A DNA stretch of 64,000 nt from Bretschneidera sinensis (lineage: Eukaryota; Streptophyta; Magnoliopsida; Brassicales; Akaniaceae). The notes under the pieces were generated by a model. It worked only from the letters and a program-made list of their open reading frames with translations. It ran no database searches and had not been told where the DNA came from. Position numbers and translations under genes: made by a program. The stretch lies in NCBI GenBank assembly GCA_023935145.1, contig CM043705.1:20692001-20756000 (forward strand), given 5' to 3'. Positions 55,242 through 64,000 of the stretch are shown in pieces. How positions within the stretch are numbered: position 1 is the stretch's first letter; each line of letters begins with the position of its first letter.

Positions 55242-55766
55242 TGTTATGTTTCTATTAGCCATATTTCATATATCTATTTACATTATTTATGATATGTTTG
55301 CATAGTTTCAAACTGCTTTTATTCACGAAAATGCTATGAAACTGATAATGCTTGTATGAAAACTTTCGGTTTTTCCCAAAAAGGCTTTTGAAATCCGAAT
55401 GAAGCCAAATTTTCGCATACAGGTTTTTTTAATCATTCTCTAGATGACTGTAGTGGATAATTAGCTTATTTTTCGATTTCTAGCCCCTTTGGTTGCTGTT
55501 GTCAAAACGGGAGAGAAAAATGAGAAAAACGAGAAAAACTAAGTAAAAGAAACCAATGCATAGATTTAGGGGGAGCACTGCTCCAAAATTTATTCTTTGA
55601 TTGGTTGAGTTAATTGTGGTTGGTTGAAATATATATATGAACTGCGTTTGCTTGTTTTACAGGGTGGTTTTATTCGAAAAACAGAGGAGACTCTGTCCGA
55701 TTTTTCGTAAAATCCAAACACTTAGCTTTTTTTATCTGTTTTCACATCATTAGTTTTGTCATCATC
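55242..55766. other. Non-coding 3' region of element F
   Basis: About 0.5 kb between the extra ORF and the polypurine tract. It includes G/A-rich 'gggagagaaaaatgagaaaa' and a 'tagggggagcactgctcc' phrase near 55566. No gene. Confidence 0.5.
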
Positions 55767-55780
55767 AAAAAGAGGGAGAT
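55767..55780 (+). other. Polypurine tract of element F
   Basis: 'aaaaagagggagat' ends directly at the 3' LTR start, the standard copia configuration. Confidence 0.9.
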
Positions 55781-56919
55781 TGTTGACCCTCACCCATATT
55801 TTAATGATGACAAAACACAACCGTTATTATACTAACTAAGTGTAGTAAGCAACAAAAACATTCAATCAAGGATCAAGGTGCAAAGAACTCAAAAGAACTC
55901 AAAACGAATCAAAGTATCAAGTGAAGACTGAAGAACAATTATAGGTCTAAGGTTTTAGAACCAATGTAAGTCTCACTTATACACTGTAATAGCTTGTTCA
56001 ATGGCTCGAACAAAAAATATTTTCTAAACCAATCGTTTTAAAACAAACATTTTAAATTAAAATAGAAAAACTGGGTTGGAAGACAACCCAGTCGACTGGG
56101 TACATATACCAGTCGACTGGTATATGAGACAGTATGTCTCTAGTCGACTGGTAAAACAGACAGTAAGTTCCCAGTCGATTGGATACCCAGAAGGTCTAAA
56201 AATGAGATTTTTTGAAGTGAACTCAGTCGACTGGTATCACGACCCAGTCGATTAGTAGTTCAAAAATATGACCGTTGGACTCCAAATCTGAACGTTTTAA
56301 AGTAAATATTTTTAAAATTAAAGTCCTAACGGCCATATTATTTGATTGCTATATAAACCCATTCTATTAAGCTTTCAAAAAAAAGTTGCACACATTTAAA
56401 AAGAGTTGATCTCACACAATCAAGTTATTATACTCTTGAAACAAAAAAGCTTTGAAATATTCTTATTGAGCCATTCTTCAAGCTTTACTTTGAAAGAGAG
56501 ACATTATTCAGTTGTATAAGCTTCCATTAGCTGTTTCTCTACTATTTACTTTACATCATCTTTTGTAAAGGGATTACTTTCGAAAGGAAGGGGATTACTT
56601 CTGAGAGGAAGGGGATAGCTTCCGAGAGGAAGGGATTGTAAGGTTTGTACAACACCGGGAAAGTTGTACGACTAAGTTACTTAGTGGATTACTTCAAGGA
56701 GTTCCTTGAAGAGAGTGGACGTAGGGTCAGAACGAATCCGATATTGCCGAACCACTATAATATGAGTTTGCATCCTCTTCTCTCTAAACTCTTTATTTAC
56801 AGCACATTACTTGTTTTAATTGTTTGCTGCTTATTCGTTTTTATAAACTTGTATTAATTCCGCAAAAAGTTTTAAAAACCCAATTCACCCCCCCTCTTGG
56901 GTTGAAACCTCGATCTACA
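55781..56919 (+). repeat. 3' LTR of element F (1139 bp)
   Basis: TG...CA ends, homologous to the 5' LTR but 37 bp shorter overall through loss in the palindrome cluster (56090-56260 has about seven copies). Followed by the TCATT duplication. Confidence 0.95.
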
Positions 56920-58021
56920 TCATTCTTCCAACTTCACTAAGTCCACAAGAGCACAAGGATCTCCAAGGATAATCCCCGCACGTGGAAATTTTTCTTAGCC
57001 AAAAAAAAGTTGGTTAAGCTTATACTTTTTGCAAAATAAATTGCTAGCATGATTCATGTGTTTAAACCACCTTGAAAATAGACTAGATTAATTTAGCTCA
57101 CTTAGAAAGCTTCATCTTAAGATACTTACTAGTTTCTTAGCATTTTCTCTTTCACTATTTATATGTCTTTCTTTAGTTAGCTACTAGTCATATGTAATCT
57201 CTTTGTTAAATGCAATGTTAAGTTAATGGTAGTTTTAAAGTTATTTCCTTTAGTTTAGTACCTTAAGTTTTTTTAGGTTCTCTAAGTTAGATGTTTTATT
57301 TTAAATTGTTATTAATTACATGTGAAATTTAATTCTTTAAGAAGAATTTTGGGCCCTCTTAGTCTTTGTTAATTTTGGGCCTCTTTTGGCCCATTAAAAA
57401 TGTTACTAGTTACTAGTTATTTTGAATCTCATCTTTAAGGTAGCTTAGCTTAAATCTATTTAGCTTAATTTCTATTTTTTTTAACTCGTCTAGTTTAAAG
57501 TAACTTATTTTAATTTATTCAATTTAGTATTCAAGTTTAATTCATCTATTTTAAAGTAATTTAGTCTCAATCCATCTAGTTTAACTTACATAATTAATCC
57601 ACATAGTTTAAATGCATGCACTTTAATTTAGTTCTCATCCATACTTTGCAAGTAGTTTTAATATTTTCTTTTCATAGTCAAAGCGATTTCTTTCCTTTAT
57701 ATACTTACTTTTACTACATTGCTTTAAAGCTAATATTTGGTGTTTTTTGTTTGAATAAAAGTTGCAAAATGTGTGGTTGGTTTTATTAGTAGTGTACGAT
57801 AATAATACTTGAATTAAAATTTCAATTAATTCCCTTGAAGCACAAAGGGATAGACTTCGGTCTAGGTAAGAAAGAGAGCTTTAAATCCTCACTCTTTTAC
57901 ACCCAAATCTCATGAGCTTTGGAATTTCTCACGTAGACCAATGATAAGGGATTTGACCCCCTTTAAGGTCAAATGGCGACTCTTTACCCATCATCCTTGC
58001 TTTGTGCTTGGATGACAAACG
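56920..58021 (+). repeat. Right part of the presumed 5' LTR of element G, then primer-binding site
   Basis: Non-coding continuation of the sequence left of element F, with many short 'tttagtttaa' repeats (57440-57620). It ends near CA at 57970-57971, followed by TGGCGACTC at 57974, similar to the primer-binding site of several Tat/Ogre elements. From 58017 begins the AAACG target duplication of the solo LTR. Confidence 0.4.
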
Positions 58022-60248
58022 TGAAATACCCATGTTCTTAAAGTAATGGTAAAGAAGTAATTTGATAGATATTAGATGGAAATAAAATAATACATACATG
58101 AAAGATTTATTATTGAAAAAATAATTCTTTTGAAAAAAAAGAAAAACTGGACGCATGGTGGGGTGTTGTTACAACGAAAAAGAAAAAAGAAAAAAGAAAA
58201 AAGAAAAAGAAAAACAAGAAAAAAAAACAGCGGTGGTCTAGGTGTTGTCGCCCAACATGCAAAGTGTGAATGTTGGGACACTGCTTACACAAATGGAATG
58301 GTGGAAGGGGTTCGGTGTATGTGTGTGTGTGTGTGTATATATATATTAGTTTTTTTTTTTAATTTCTTACCAAATCCAATTTGGTTTTATTTTTTCTTCA
58401 ATTCAAATTATTTTACTTCTTTAAACACTTGGGGACTGAAAGAAATGTTCAAAGAGTAAAATTTTAAATAAGTTTACGGGAGAATTTTAAAGAGAGTCGA
58501 GGAAAGCTCTAAGAAGAACAAAAGGTAATAATGTGAATTTTATTTTTTTTGAAATTTAGCATACATGAAAAATACCCGGAATTTGATGTAGAAATTTAAA
58601 GGTATGAATTACGAAAAAACTGAAGAATAAATTAGGAATTTTAATATAAATATTATGTCAAGTATTGACGATAATCAATCAGGGGAAATTGCTGAAAATA
58701 GCAGAAAAGGTAAGGAGTGATCCACGGGTAGCTCTAAATGTTACATGGTGAGTTAAACTTACTTTTAGTAACTGAGATAAATATGAAATATAAAGTAATG
58801 ATATTTGAATTAATTATTAGCCTATGATTGGATGATAGATGAAAGTTTGTTAATGGATATGATAGAAATAATTGATATGTTAAAGATTTATTATATGAGA
58901 AGTAATATTATTGAAATAATGAGTTGATTAAATATATAATGAGAGGATAAATGAAATTCTTGACAAGCTATGATTGATAATTTGATATGATATATGAGGA
59001 GATAATTTAATGAATATGATAAAAATAATTTTGTGAGAAAAAGCTGGATAGCTAAATTGAATGTCTGAATGTATGCTTGTTTTTATATTATTGTTCATAT
59101 GCATATTTCATATCATTGTGCATATGCATATGCATGAAATAAAATAACTGTGAAGACAGTCGGTCTAAATGAAATAAAATAACCGTGACAGCCGGTATAT
59201 ACTAGAAATAAAATAATCGGGAAGACAGTTAGTCTAAATGAAATAAAAGAACCGTGACAGCCAGAATATGCTGTAAATAAAAGAACCGGGAAAGCAGCTA
59301 GTCTAAATGAAACCGTAACATCCGGTATATGTTGAAAATAAAAGAACCAGGAAGGTAACCGGTCTAAATGAAACCATGACAGCTGGTATATACTAGAAAT
59401 AAAATAATCGGGAAGGCAACCGATCTAAGATAAAACATGTCGACATGTGGGAAGATGTTCCCAAATAATAATATAATTTAAATTCATGCATTGCATTTAT
59501 TTTAAATATTGATTATTATTACTTGATATGCTAAAATGTTACTCTTGATTGTGAATTTATTGATAGATGAATGAGTTTCATAGAGAGACAAATATGATGA
59601 GAAAGAAATATGAAAGTATTATATGATAAGAATTATCTGAGTAATTGATTATATGTTGTGAACCTTATAACGAGGTAATTATGAGGTTGAATTGATAGTC
59701 TCAAGATGATTAAATATATGAGAAGAAGAGATTGATAAATGATGAGGATTATGATATGAGTAGTGATAATAGAATGCTATTATCGAGTTATATGAGATAT
59801 AGATGAATGAATATTGAAAGACTATTTGAACAATTGAATTATAAGATGTGACTGGAGTTATACAAATTGAATACTTTTAGTAAATTTAATTCACTGAGCT
59901 TGTGAAGCTCACTCCTCATTGTTAAATAATTTCAGGTGGCAGATAGAACAAATAGATTGGTGAGCTGAGATTCAGACTGAGTCATTATCTGTAAACCATG
60001 TGGTCCACATCCTCAGACTAATGGAAAGAAAGAAAAAATTTATAAATATTCATGCATAATATGTTGTATATAATGTTTAAGTTGGGATCTGAATGATGTA
60101 ACTCCCCTGTTGAGGGTTGAGGATTTATGTAGGTAGATACTTTCAGTTGGTATTGTTATATTGTTCCATATATGTGTAATGCTGGAATTTCAAAATGTGA
60201 CGAAACCGTCTCGGGGGTGGCCAACATGGGATGGGTCGTTACAAAACG
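58017..60248 (+). mobile_element. Tekay-like solo LTR (2222 bp) with AAACG target duplication
   Basis: The LTR spans 58022 (TGAAATACCC) to 60243 (GTCGTTACA). AAACG at 58017-58021 and again at 60244-60248 is a perfect 5-bp duplication. It is homologous to the LTRs of elements A and B. It is longer than either, in part because of a tandem array at 59134-59437. A purine-rich A/G stretch lies at 58130-58230 and GT/AT dinucleotide runs at 58317-58345. A solo LTR forms by recombination between the two LTRs of a full element. Confidence 0.95.
59134..59437 (+). repeat. Tandem repeat array inside the solo LTR
   Basis: About four to five imperfect units of roughly 62-70 bp containing 'gaccg' type motifs: 'aaccgtgacagccggtatat' alternates with 'aatcgggaag' and 'ggtctaaatgaaa'. 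Fewer units are present in the LTRs of A and B. Confidence 0.75.
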
Positions 60249-60760
60249 GCCCTTTGTTTCAAAATAGAGGATTTTCCCTTTAGTTAAGGTAGTTTGATAT
60301 CATTGAGAAGCCCATAAGAAGAAACTAATATTGATTAGGCCCTAACCCAAGAAATCTAAAATGAAAGTGACTAAAGGCCCAAGGATTAAGTGGAATAATC
60401 CATGTAAGGGGCAATCTTTATCTTTCATTTAGGCCTCTTGGGCTTGTTGATGTTAAATCCACCATATTTAACCATGAGAAGACCAAGAAAATTTAATTAA
60501 AATTTAATCAGATGAAATTTTACTTTATGTTTCTGTCTCTACCTAATTGGGCTAATTGAAAACTTATCCACAAGTAGAATTTAATTCATTTAGTGGGACT
60601 TTGGATGCAAAATTGAAACTCATTGATAAAGTTAAAGTAATACTGCGGATAAGCAAGTATGGCAAAAATGATTCATAGCATAAAGAACTCAAAGGTGTCA
60701 TTTTTTTCATTTTGTAAAGAATGAGTCATAGGTCTAGGGCCAAAATTCGTCTCCTCTCCG
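60249..60760. other. Leader sequence of element G
   Basis: About 0.5 kb after the solo LTR with no coding sequence, containing 'aaggcccaagg' and 'ttaggcctcttgggcttg' phrases. It links the presumed primer-binding region to gag. Confidence 0.4.
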
Positions 60761-62420
60761 TTGTGGTACAGATCCTCTGATGGAAAACTGAGGAAAAGGC
60801 CTTATCAGAGACTAGTTCATCTTATAGTAGGAGAGCACACCGATAGTTCGGTTTTCGAAAGTAGTTTGAGCTCAATCAGAGTGATGGTAGAGGAAGCAGT
60901 AGTTAACACTAATGAGATCCTTAAGAACAACAGCAGCATGTTGGTTGAGCTGGCCAAGAGATTGGATAGCCTAGAAGAAAAAGTAGCCCGAAAAGAGTCT
61001 CAAGGGTCCAGAGGTGATAAGGAAGAATTTTCGAAGACGAGGAAGAATATTTCATAACCAAGGAAAAAAGGAAAGTTGGTCCGAGATGAAGACCATTAGT
61101 GAGAAGTTCAAAAAAATGTAGTGTGCTTTGAGGAAATTCTAAGGTCTAGATGGGTATCTGCTTGACATCGATGGGTTTTGTGCTCATCTTAAGACCACTC
61201 TGCCTCCCAAGTTTAAAATGTCTTATATAGACCGCTTTGACGGGTCTGAAAATGCCAAGAACCATTTGAGGCAATATGCTAGCCTTTTGAAGCTTTTGGA
61301 TTTGAACACTGAACAGTTAGCTGGGTTCTTCCTTAATTCATTCACTAGTGCTGCACTAAAATGGTACTACTCCTAAGAGCCCAGTATTCTGAAAGAATGA
61401 GAGGATATGGACTAAACATTTGTGGCCCAATATGCTTATAATACCCAGCTAGATATCACCATCAAAGACCTAGAAACCACCAAGTAGAAGTGAAATAAGA
61501 CATTCTCGGAATTTATTTCTCGCTTGAGAGGTAAGGAAGCTAAGATGGCCTCTAGACCTGTGGAGAAAGACCAGGTTAGAATCATGATAAGGAATTTACA
61601 GCCTGTTTACATTGAAAGATTGTTTACTATGCCCATCTCCAATTTTGAATAATTGATTGACTCTGGCACTCAAGTAGAGGATGCCATCTTTGAGGGTAAG
61701 ATTGAGAAAAATACTGGAAGATTTGTGAAGAAAAACACTGCCAGCAATAATGGCACTAAGAACAGTGAAGTGAATTTCACCCAAATACACAATATGCAAT
61801 CAAGTGTATGGGTAGACAGTTCCTCAAGACCCCATCAGCAAAATAACCATGGCTGTAGGTAGCCTAACCAGTTTCAAAACTCCACTCAACACAGGAGTTA
61901 GCCTGAAAAGAAGCGTATAGGCCCTGAAGACTTCACACTTCTTGGGATGAGTTTATCTCAAGCCCTTGTAAAGCTCACTAAGAAAGATAAACTCCGCTCA
62001 CTACTAGCAAGACCTTTACCCAACTCGGTTCCACCACATTGATATCTTTCCAAATACTGCCACTTCTACCAATCAACCGGTCATGATATTGACGGGTGTC
62101 AAAGACTGAAAAATGAAATCTAAGACCTCATTGATAATGGTCTGGAGCCAGCCCAAATAGCAAAAAACCCTATGCCTAATTACCGCAATGTACCCCCACC
62201 AAACTTCCTAAATATGATCGAGGACTCATCCATTACCTTTGACCCTTCCAACCTAATCACCATAATAATTAAACACAGCCCCAAACATGATCCCAAACAA
62301 TACCTTAAATACAAACCTATCCTTACCCTAGAGTACCTCAGGAATTTCAAATATAGTGGAGCCTCGGTCAATGGGATTTGGTTTAGTGATAACGAAGATG
62401 ACCAAAGGATACTGGCATGA
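60761..62420 (+). pseudogene. Gag of element G (Tat/Ogre type), broken
   Basis: The N-terminal part is a helical Ser/Asn/Glu-rich segment (60761-61057). The capsid-like part includes FKMSYIDRFDGSENAKNHLR, then ALKWYYS (about 61357) and TIKDLETTK (about 61470), the signature order of Tat/Ogre gag (DGxxxPxxHLRQY, WYYSL, LRDLETTKQ). A degenerate knuckle region, CHFYQSTGHDIDGCQRLKNE (about 62060), follows. Many stops (for example 61374, 61398) and shifts break it. The final piece 62172-62420 is Pro/Asn-rich. Confidence 0.75.
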
Positions 62421-62596
62421 ACAATGGCGGGAAAAGCATTAATAGATTCAATGGGGGGAAATAGTGTGGCGAAAGTAATAATCTGGGTCGGAAACAGGTC
62501 GATCACTAAAGGTAATGGTGAAAAAACATCTGTAATAGTGAAATAGAGAGGCAAAACTGTGTGGGATAGTAGTATTGAAGATGAAGAAGATGTGAG

Positions 62597-63995
62597 TCAT
62601 GTCATTCGGACTCAAAAATACTAGGGCGACTTATCAGAGGATGGCCACTACCGTGTTGCATAATATGATTCACAAAGAAGTTGAGGTATATATGGATAAT
62701 ATGATCGTCAAGTTTAAAAATAGATAAGGACATTGGGATGCCCTCCGAAAGTTCTTTGATAGAATTCAGAAGTACAAGCTACGTTTGTATCCTGAAAAGT
62801 GTGCTTTTGGAATCATCGTCGGTAATCTCCTAGGTTTCATGGTTAGTGAAAAAGGGATTGAGGTAGACCCAAGAAAGGTGACAACAATTCTGAAAATGTT
62901 AGCATCGAAAACAGAGAAAGAGGTTAGAGGACTTTTGGAAAGACTTCAGTATATCAGGAGATTTATTGCCAAGCTTACCCATACTTATAAGCCCATCTTC
63001 AAGCTACTCAGGAAATACCAACCAGTGAGGTGGAATGAATAGTGTCAGGAAGCCTTCGAGAAGATTAAAGACTATCTCAAGAACCCCTAGTGTTGATCCC
63101 ACCTAAGCATGGTGCTTCACTTTTGTTGTACCTATCTATCACTAATACCTATATGGGGGCCATGTTAGCTTAAGAAGATAAAGACAAAAAGGAAAGGGTC
63201 ATATACTATCTTAGAACGAAACTTGTGGCTTATGAGTTAAACTATTCTTGGGTAGAAAAGACTTGTCTTGCTCTTGTTTGGGCCGTTAAAAAAACTCAAA
63301 CATTATTTTTCGGTCCTTCTTTATGTAAGTAATCTCTCACTTGGATGGGAGGATGATCGAATGGATGGTCATTCTCTCCCAGTTTAATCTTCAATACGTG
63401 ACCCAGAAGTCAGTTAAGGGAGGGATAATTTCAGATTTCTTGGTAAATTTCCTAAGAGGCAAAGAAAAGGTTGAAGAGTTCAATTTTCTAAATGGAAAAA
63501 TTTCGTAAGTCGAAAACTGTGAGTGGAAGATGTATTTTGATGGGGTAGCAAATCAGAAAGGTTTTAGTCACAAAGCAGTGTTAGTCTCTCCAGAAGGAAT
63601 CAATACTACCCTGTCAATTCACCTGAATTTCATGTCCACCAATAATGTGACTGAGTATGAGGCTTGCATTGCTAGTTTAGAAGCATTCGTTGATATTGGG
63701 GCAAAAAAGGTCACAGTGTATGGAGATTCCTCCTTAGTTTTTTTTCAATCGCGATGAGAGTGAAAAATTAAAGACGAAAGGATGAAACTTTATCAAAACC
63801 ATCTTAAAAATTTGGTCCAGTGCTTCAACAAGGTGTCATTCGCTTACTTGCCTCAGGCCTAGAGTCAGTTCGCAGAAGCATTTGCTACTCTAGCTTCAAT
63901 GATGGAGATGCCTAAAAAGGTTGAGACAATTCCACTAGTGGTCGAGCAAAAGGATGAACCAGCCTATTTTTCAGTAATCTAGATCCAAGCTCGGT
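62597..63995 (+). pseudogene. Pol of element G: partial RT, RNase H and second RNase H
   Basis: After a deletion that removed protease and the N-terminal RT, the frame enters at about 62606 (FGLKN, then ATYQRMATTVLHNM). The catalytic motif reads VEVYMDNMIV (about 62685), with Asn for the second Asp. LGFMVSEKGIEVDPRKVTTI and GLLERLQYIRRFIAKLTH follow. RNase H is heavily decayed (63100-63480). The archaeal-like RNase H of Tat elements is clear at 63530-63757: MYFDGVANQKGFSHKAVLVS, NNVTEYEACIASLEAF, VTVYGDSSLV. The spacer VETIPLVVEQKDEPAYF leads off the window toward integrase. Confidence 0.8.
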
Positions 63996-64000
63996 CATCT

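Larger units (their letters stand above)
46759..56919 (+). mobile_element. Element F: complete SIRE-like Ty1/copia element with extra ORF
   Basis: Exact ends: LTRs 46759-47934 and 55781-56919 (TG...CA) with the 5-bp target duplication TCATT at 46754-46758 and 56920-56924. Order: 5' LTR, Met primer-binding site, gag-protease-integrase-RT-RNase H in one original frame, a 0.7 kb region of palindromes and a TATA box, an extra ORF, polypurine tract, 3' LTR. The 10.2 kb length, YVDDIIFG motif and extra ORF after pol place it near the SIRE/Maximus lineage. Many nonsense changes and at least three frameshifts disable it. It sits inside the presumed LTR of element G. Confidence 0.9.
45156..64000 (+). 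mobile_element. Element G: Tat/Ogre-type Ty3 element, running off the window
   Basis: Inferred span: 5' LTR begins near TGTTGTACACACC at 45156 (cutting element E), has a TATA box at 46474, is split by element F (46759-56919) and ends near 57971. A TGGCGACTC-type primer-binding site follows at 57974. The leader is split by a solo LTR (58022-60243). Gag (60.7-62.4 kb) and pol (62.6-64.0 kb) are of the Tat/Ogre group and collinear. The right half, including integrase and 3' LTR, is outside the window. The gag-pol part is firm; the LTR limits are inference. Confidence 0.6.

Noticed and set aside
58130..58459. Lys-rich open frame of 109 codons
   Set aside because: It is the translation of a low-complexity A/G-rich run inside a solo LTR.
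1..64000. tRNA, rRNA or microRNA genes
   Set aside because: I looked for tRNA boxes and rRNA-like blocks and saw only primer-binding sites complementary to tRNA ends; a tRNAscan-type run would be needed to exclude them.

Overview
This is plant nuclear DNA, most likely from a eudicot. It is AT-rich and dominated by LTR retrotransposons. One host gene has plant-type introns, and the reverse transcriptases belong to plant lineages (Tekay and Reina chromoviruses, Tat/Ogre, Athila-like, SIRE-like copia). There is no bacterial or organellar gene content. I cannot name the species. All calls were made by reading the sequence; no database search was run.

Left part (1-11.7 kb): a nest of three Ty3/gypsy elements. 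H (plus strand, only its 3' end and LTR in the window) lies in the integrase of A (minus strand, Tekay-like). A's 5' LTR in turn interrupts the RNase H of B (plus strand, same family, ending in a 1.66 kb LTR). B sits in a DUF4283/zinc-knuckle LINE-type ORF remnant (11.76-12.67 kb, minus). A separate LINE-type RNase H remnant follows on the plus strand (13.5-14.1 kb).

Centre (14.8-26.3 kb): the only complete host gene, a seven-exon choline transporter-like (CTL/SLC44 family) gene on the minus strand. It has consistent GT-AG introns and an unbroken 497-codon frame. Its second intron holds a complete 5.4 kb Reina-type chromovirus (element C) with a 5-bp target-site duplication (TSD) and nearly identical LTRs. 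Upstream are a short Helitron and AT-rich repeats.

Right-centre (30.3-43.6 kb): D, a large decayed Tat-lineage element on the minus strand, with a solo LTR in its reverse transcriptase gene. Its 3' part holds an array of 48-bp hairpin-bearing repeats and an antisense ORF on the plus strand with its own TATA box and apparent introns. A hAT-like element, a possible orphan exon and a Pack-MULE-like element carrying an arabinogalactan-protein fragment follow.

Right part (43.8-64 kb): another nest. A copia remnant E (minus) is cut by G, a Tat/Ogre-type element (plus) that runs off the right edge. G's 5' LTR is split by F, a complete 10.2 kb SIRE-like copia element (TSD TCATT) with an extra ORF after pol. 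G's leader is split by a 2.2 kb Tekay-like solo LTR (TSD AAACG). F's LTRs and the region before its extra ORF share clusters of the palindrome CCAGTCGACTGG, each followed by a TATA box. This is the most unusual regulatory architecture in the window.

Apart from the choline transporter gene, essentially every coding region is broken by stops, frameshifts or deletions. Five element boundaries were resolved to the base, four of them confirmed by 5-bp TSDs (C, F and two solo LTRs).
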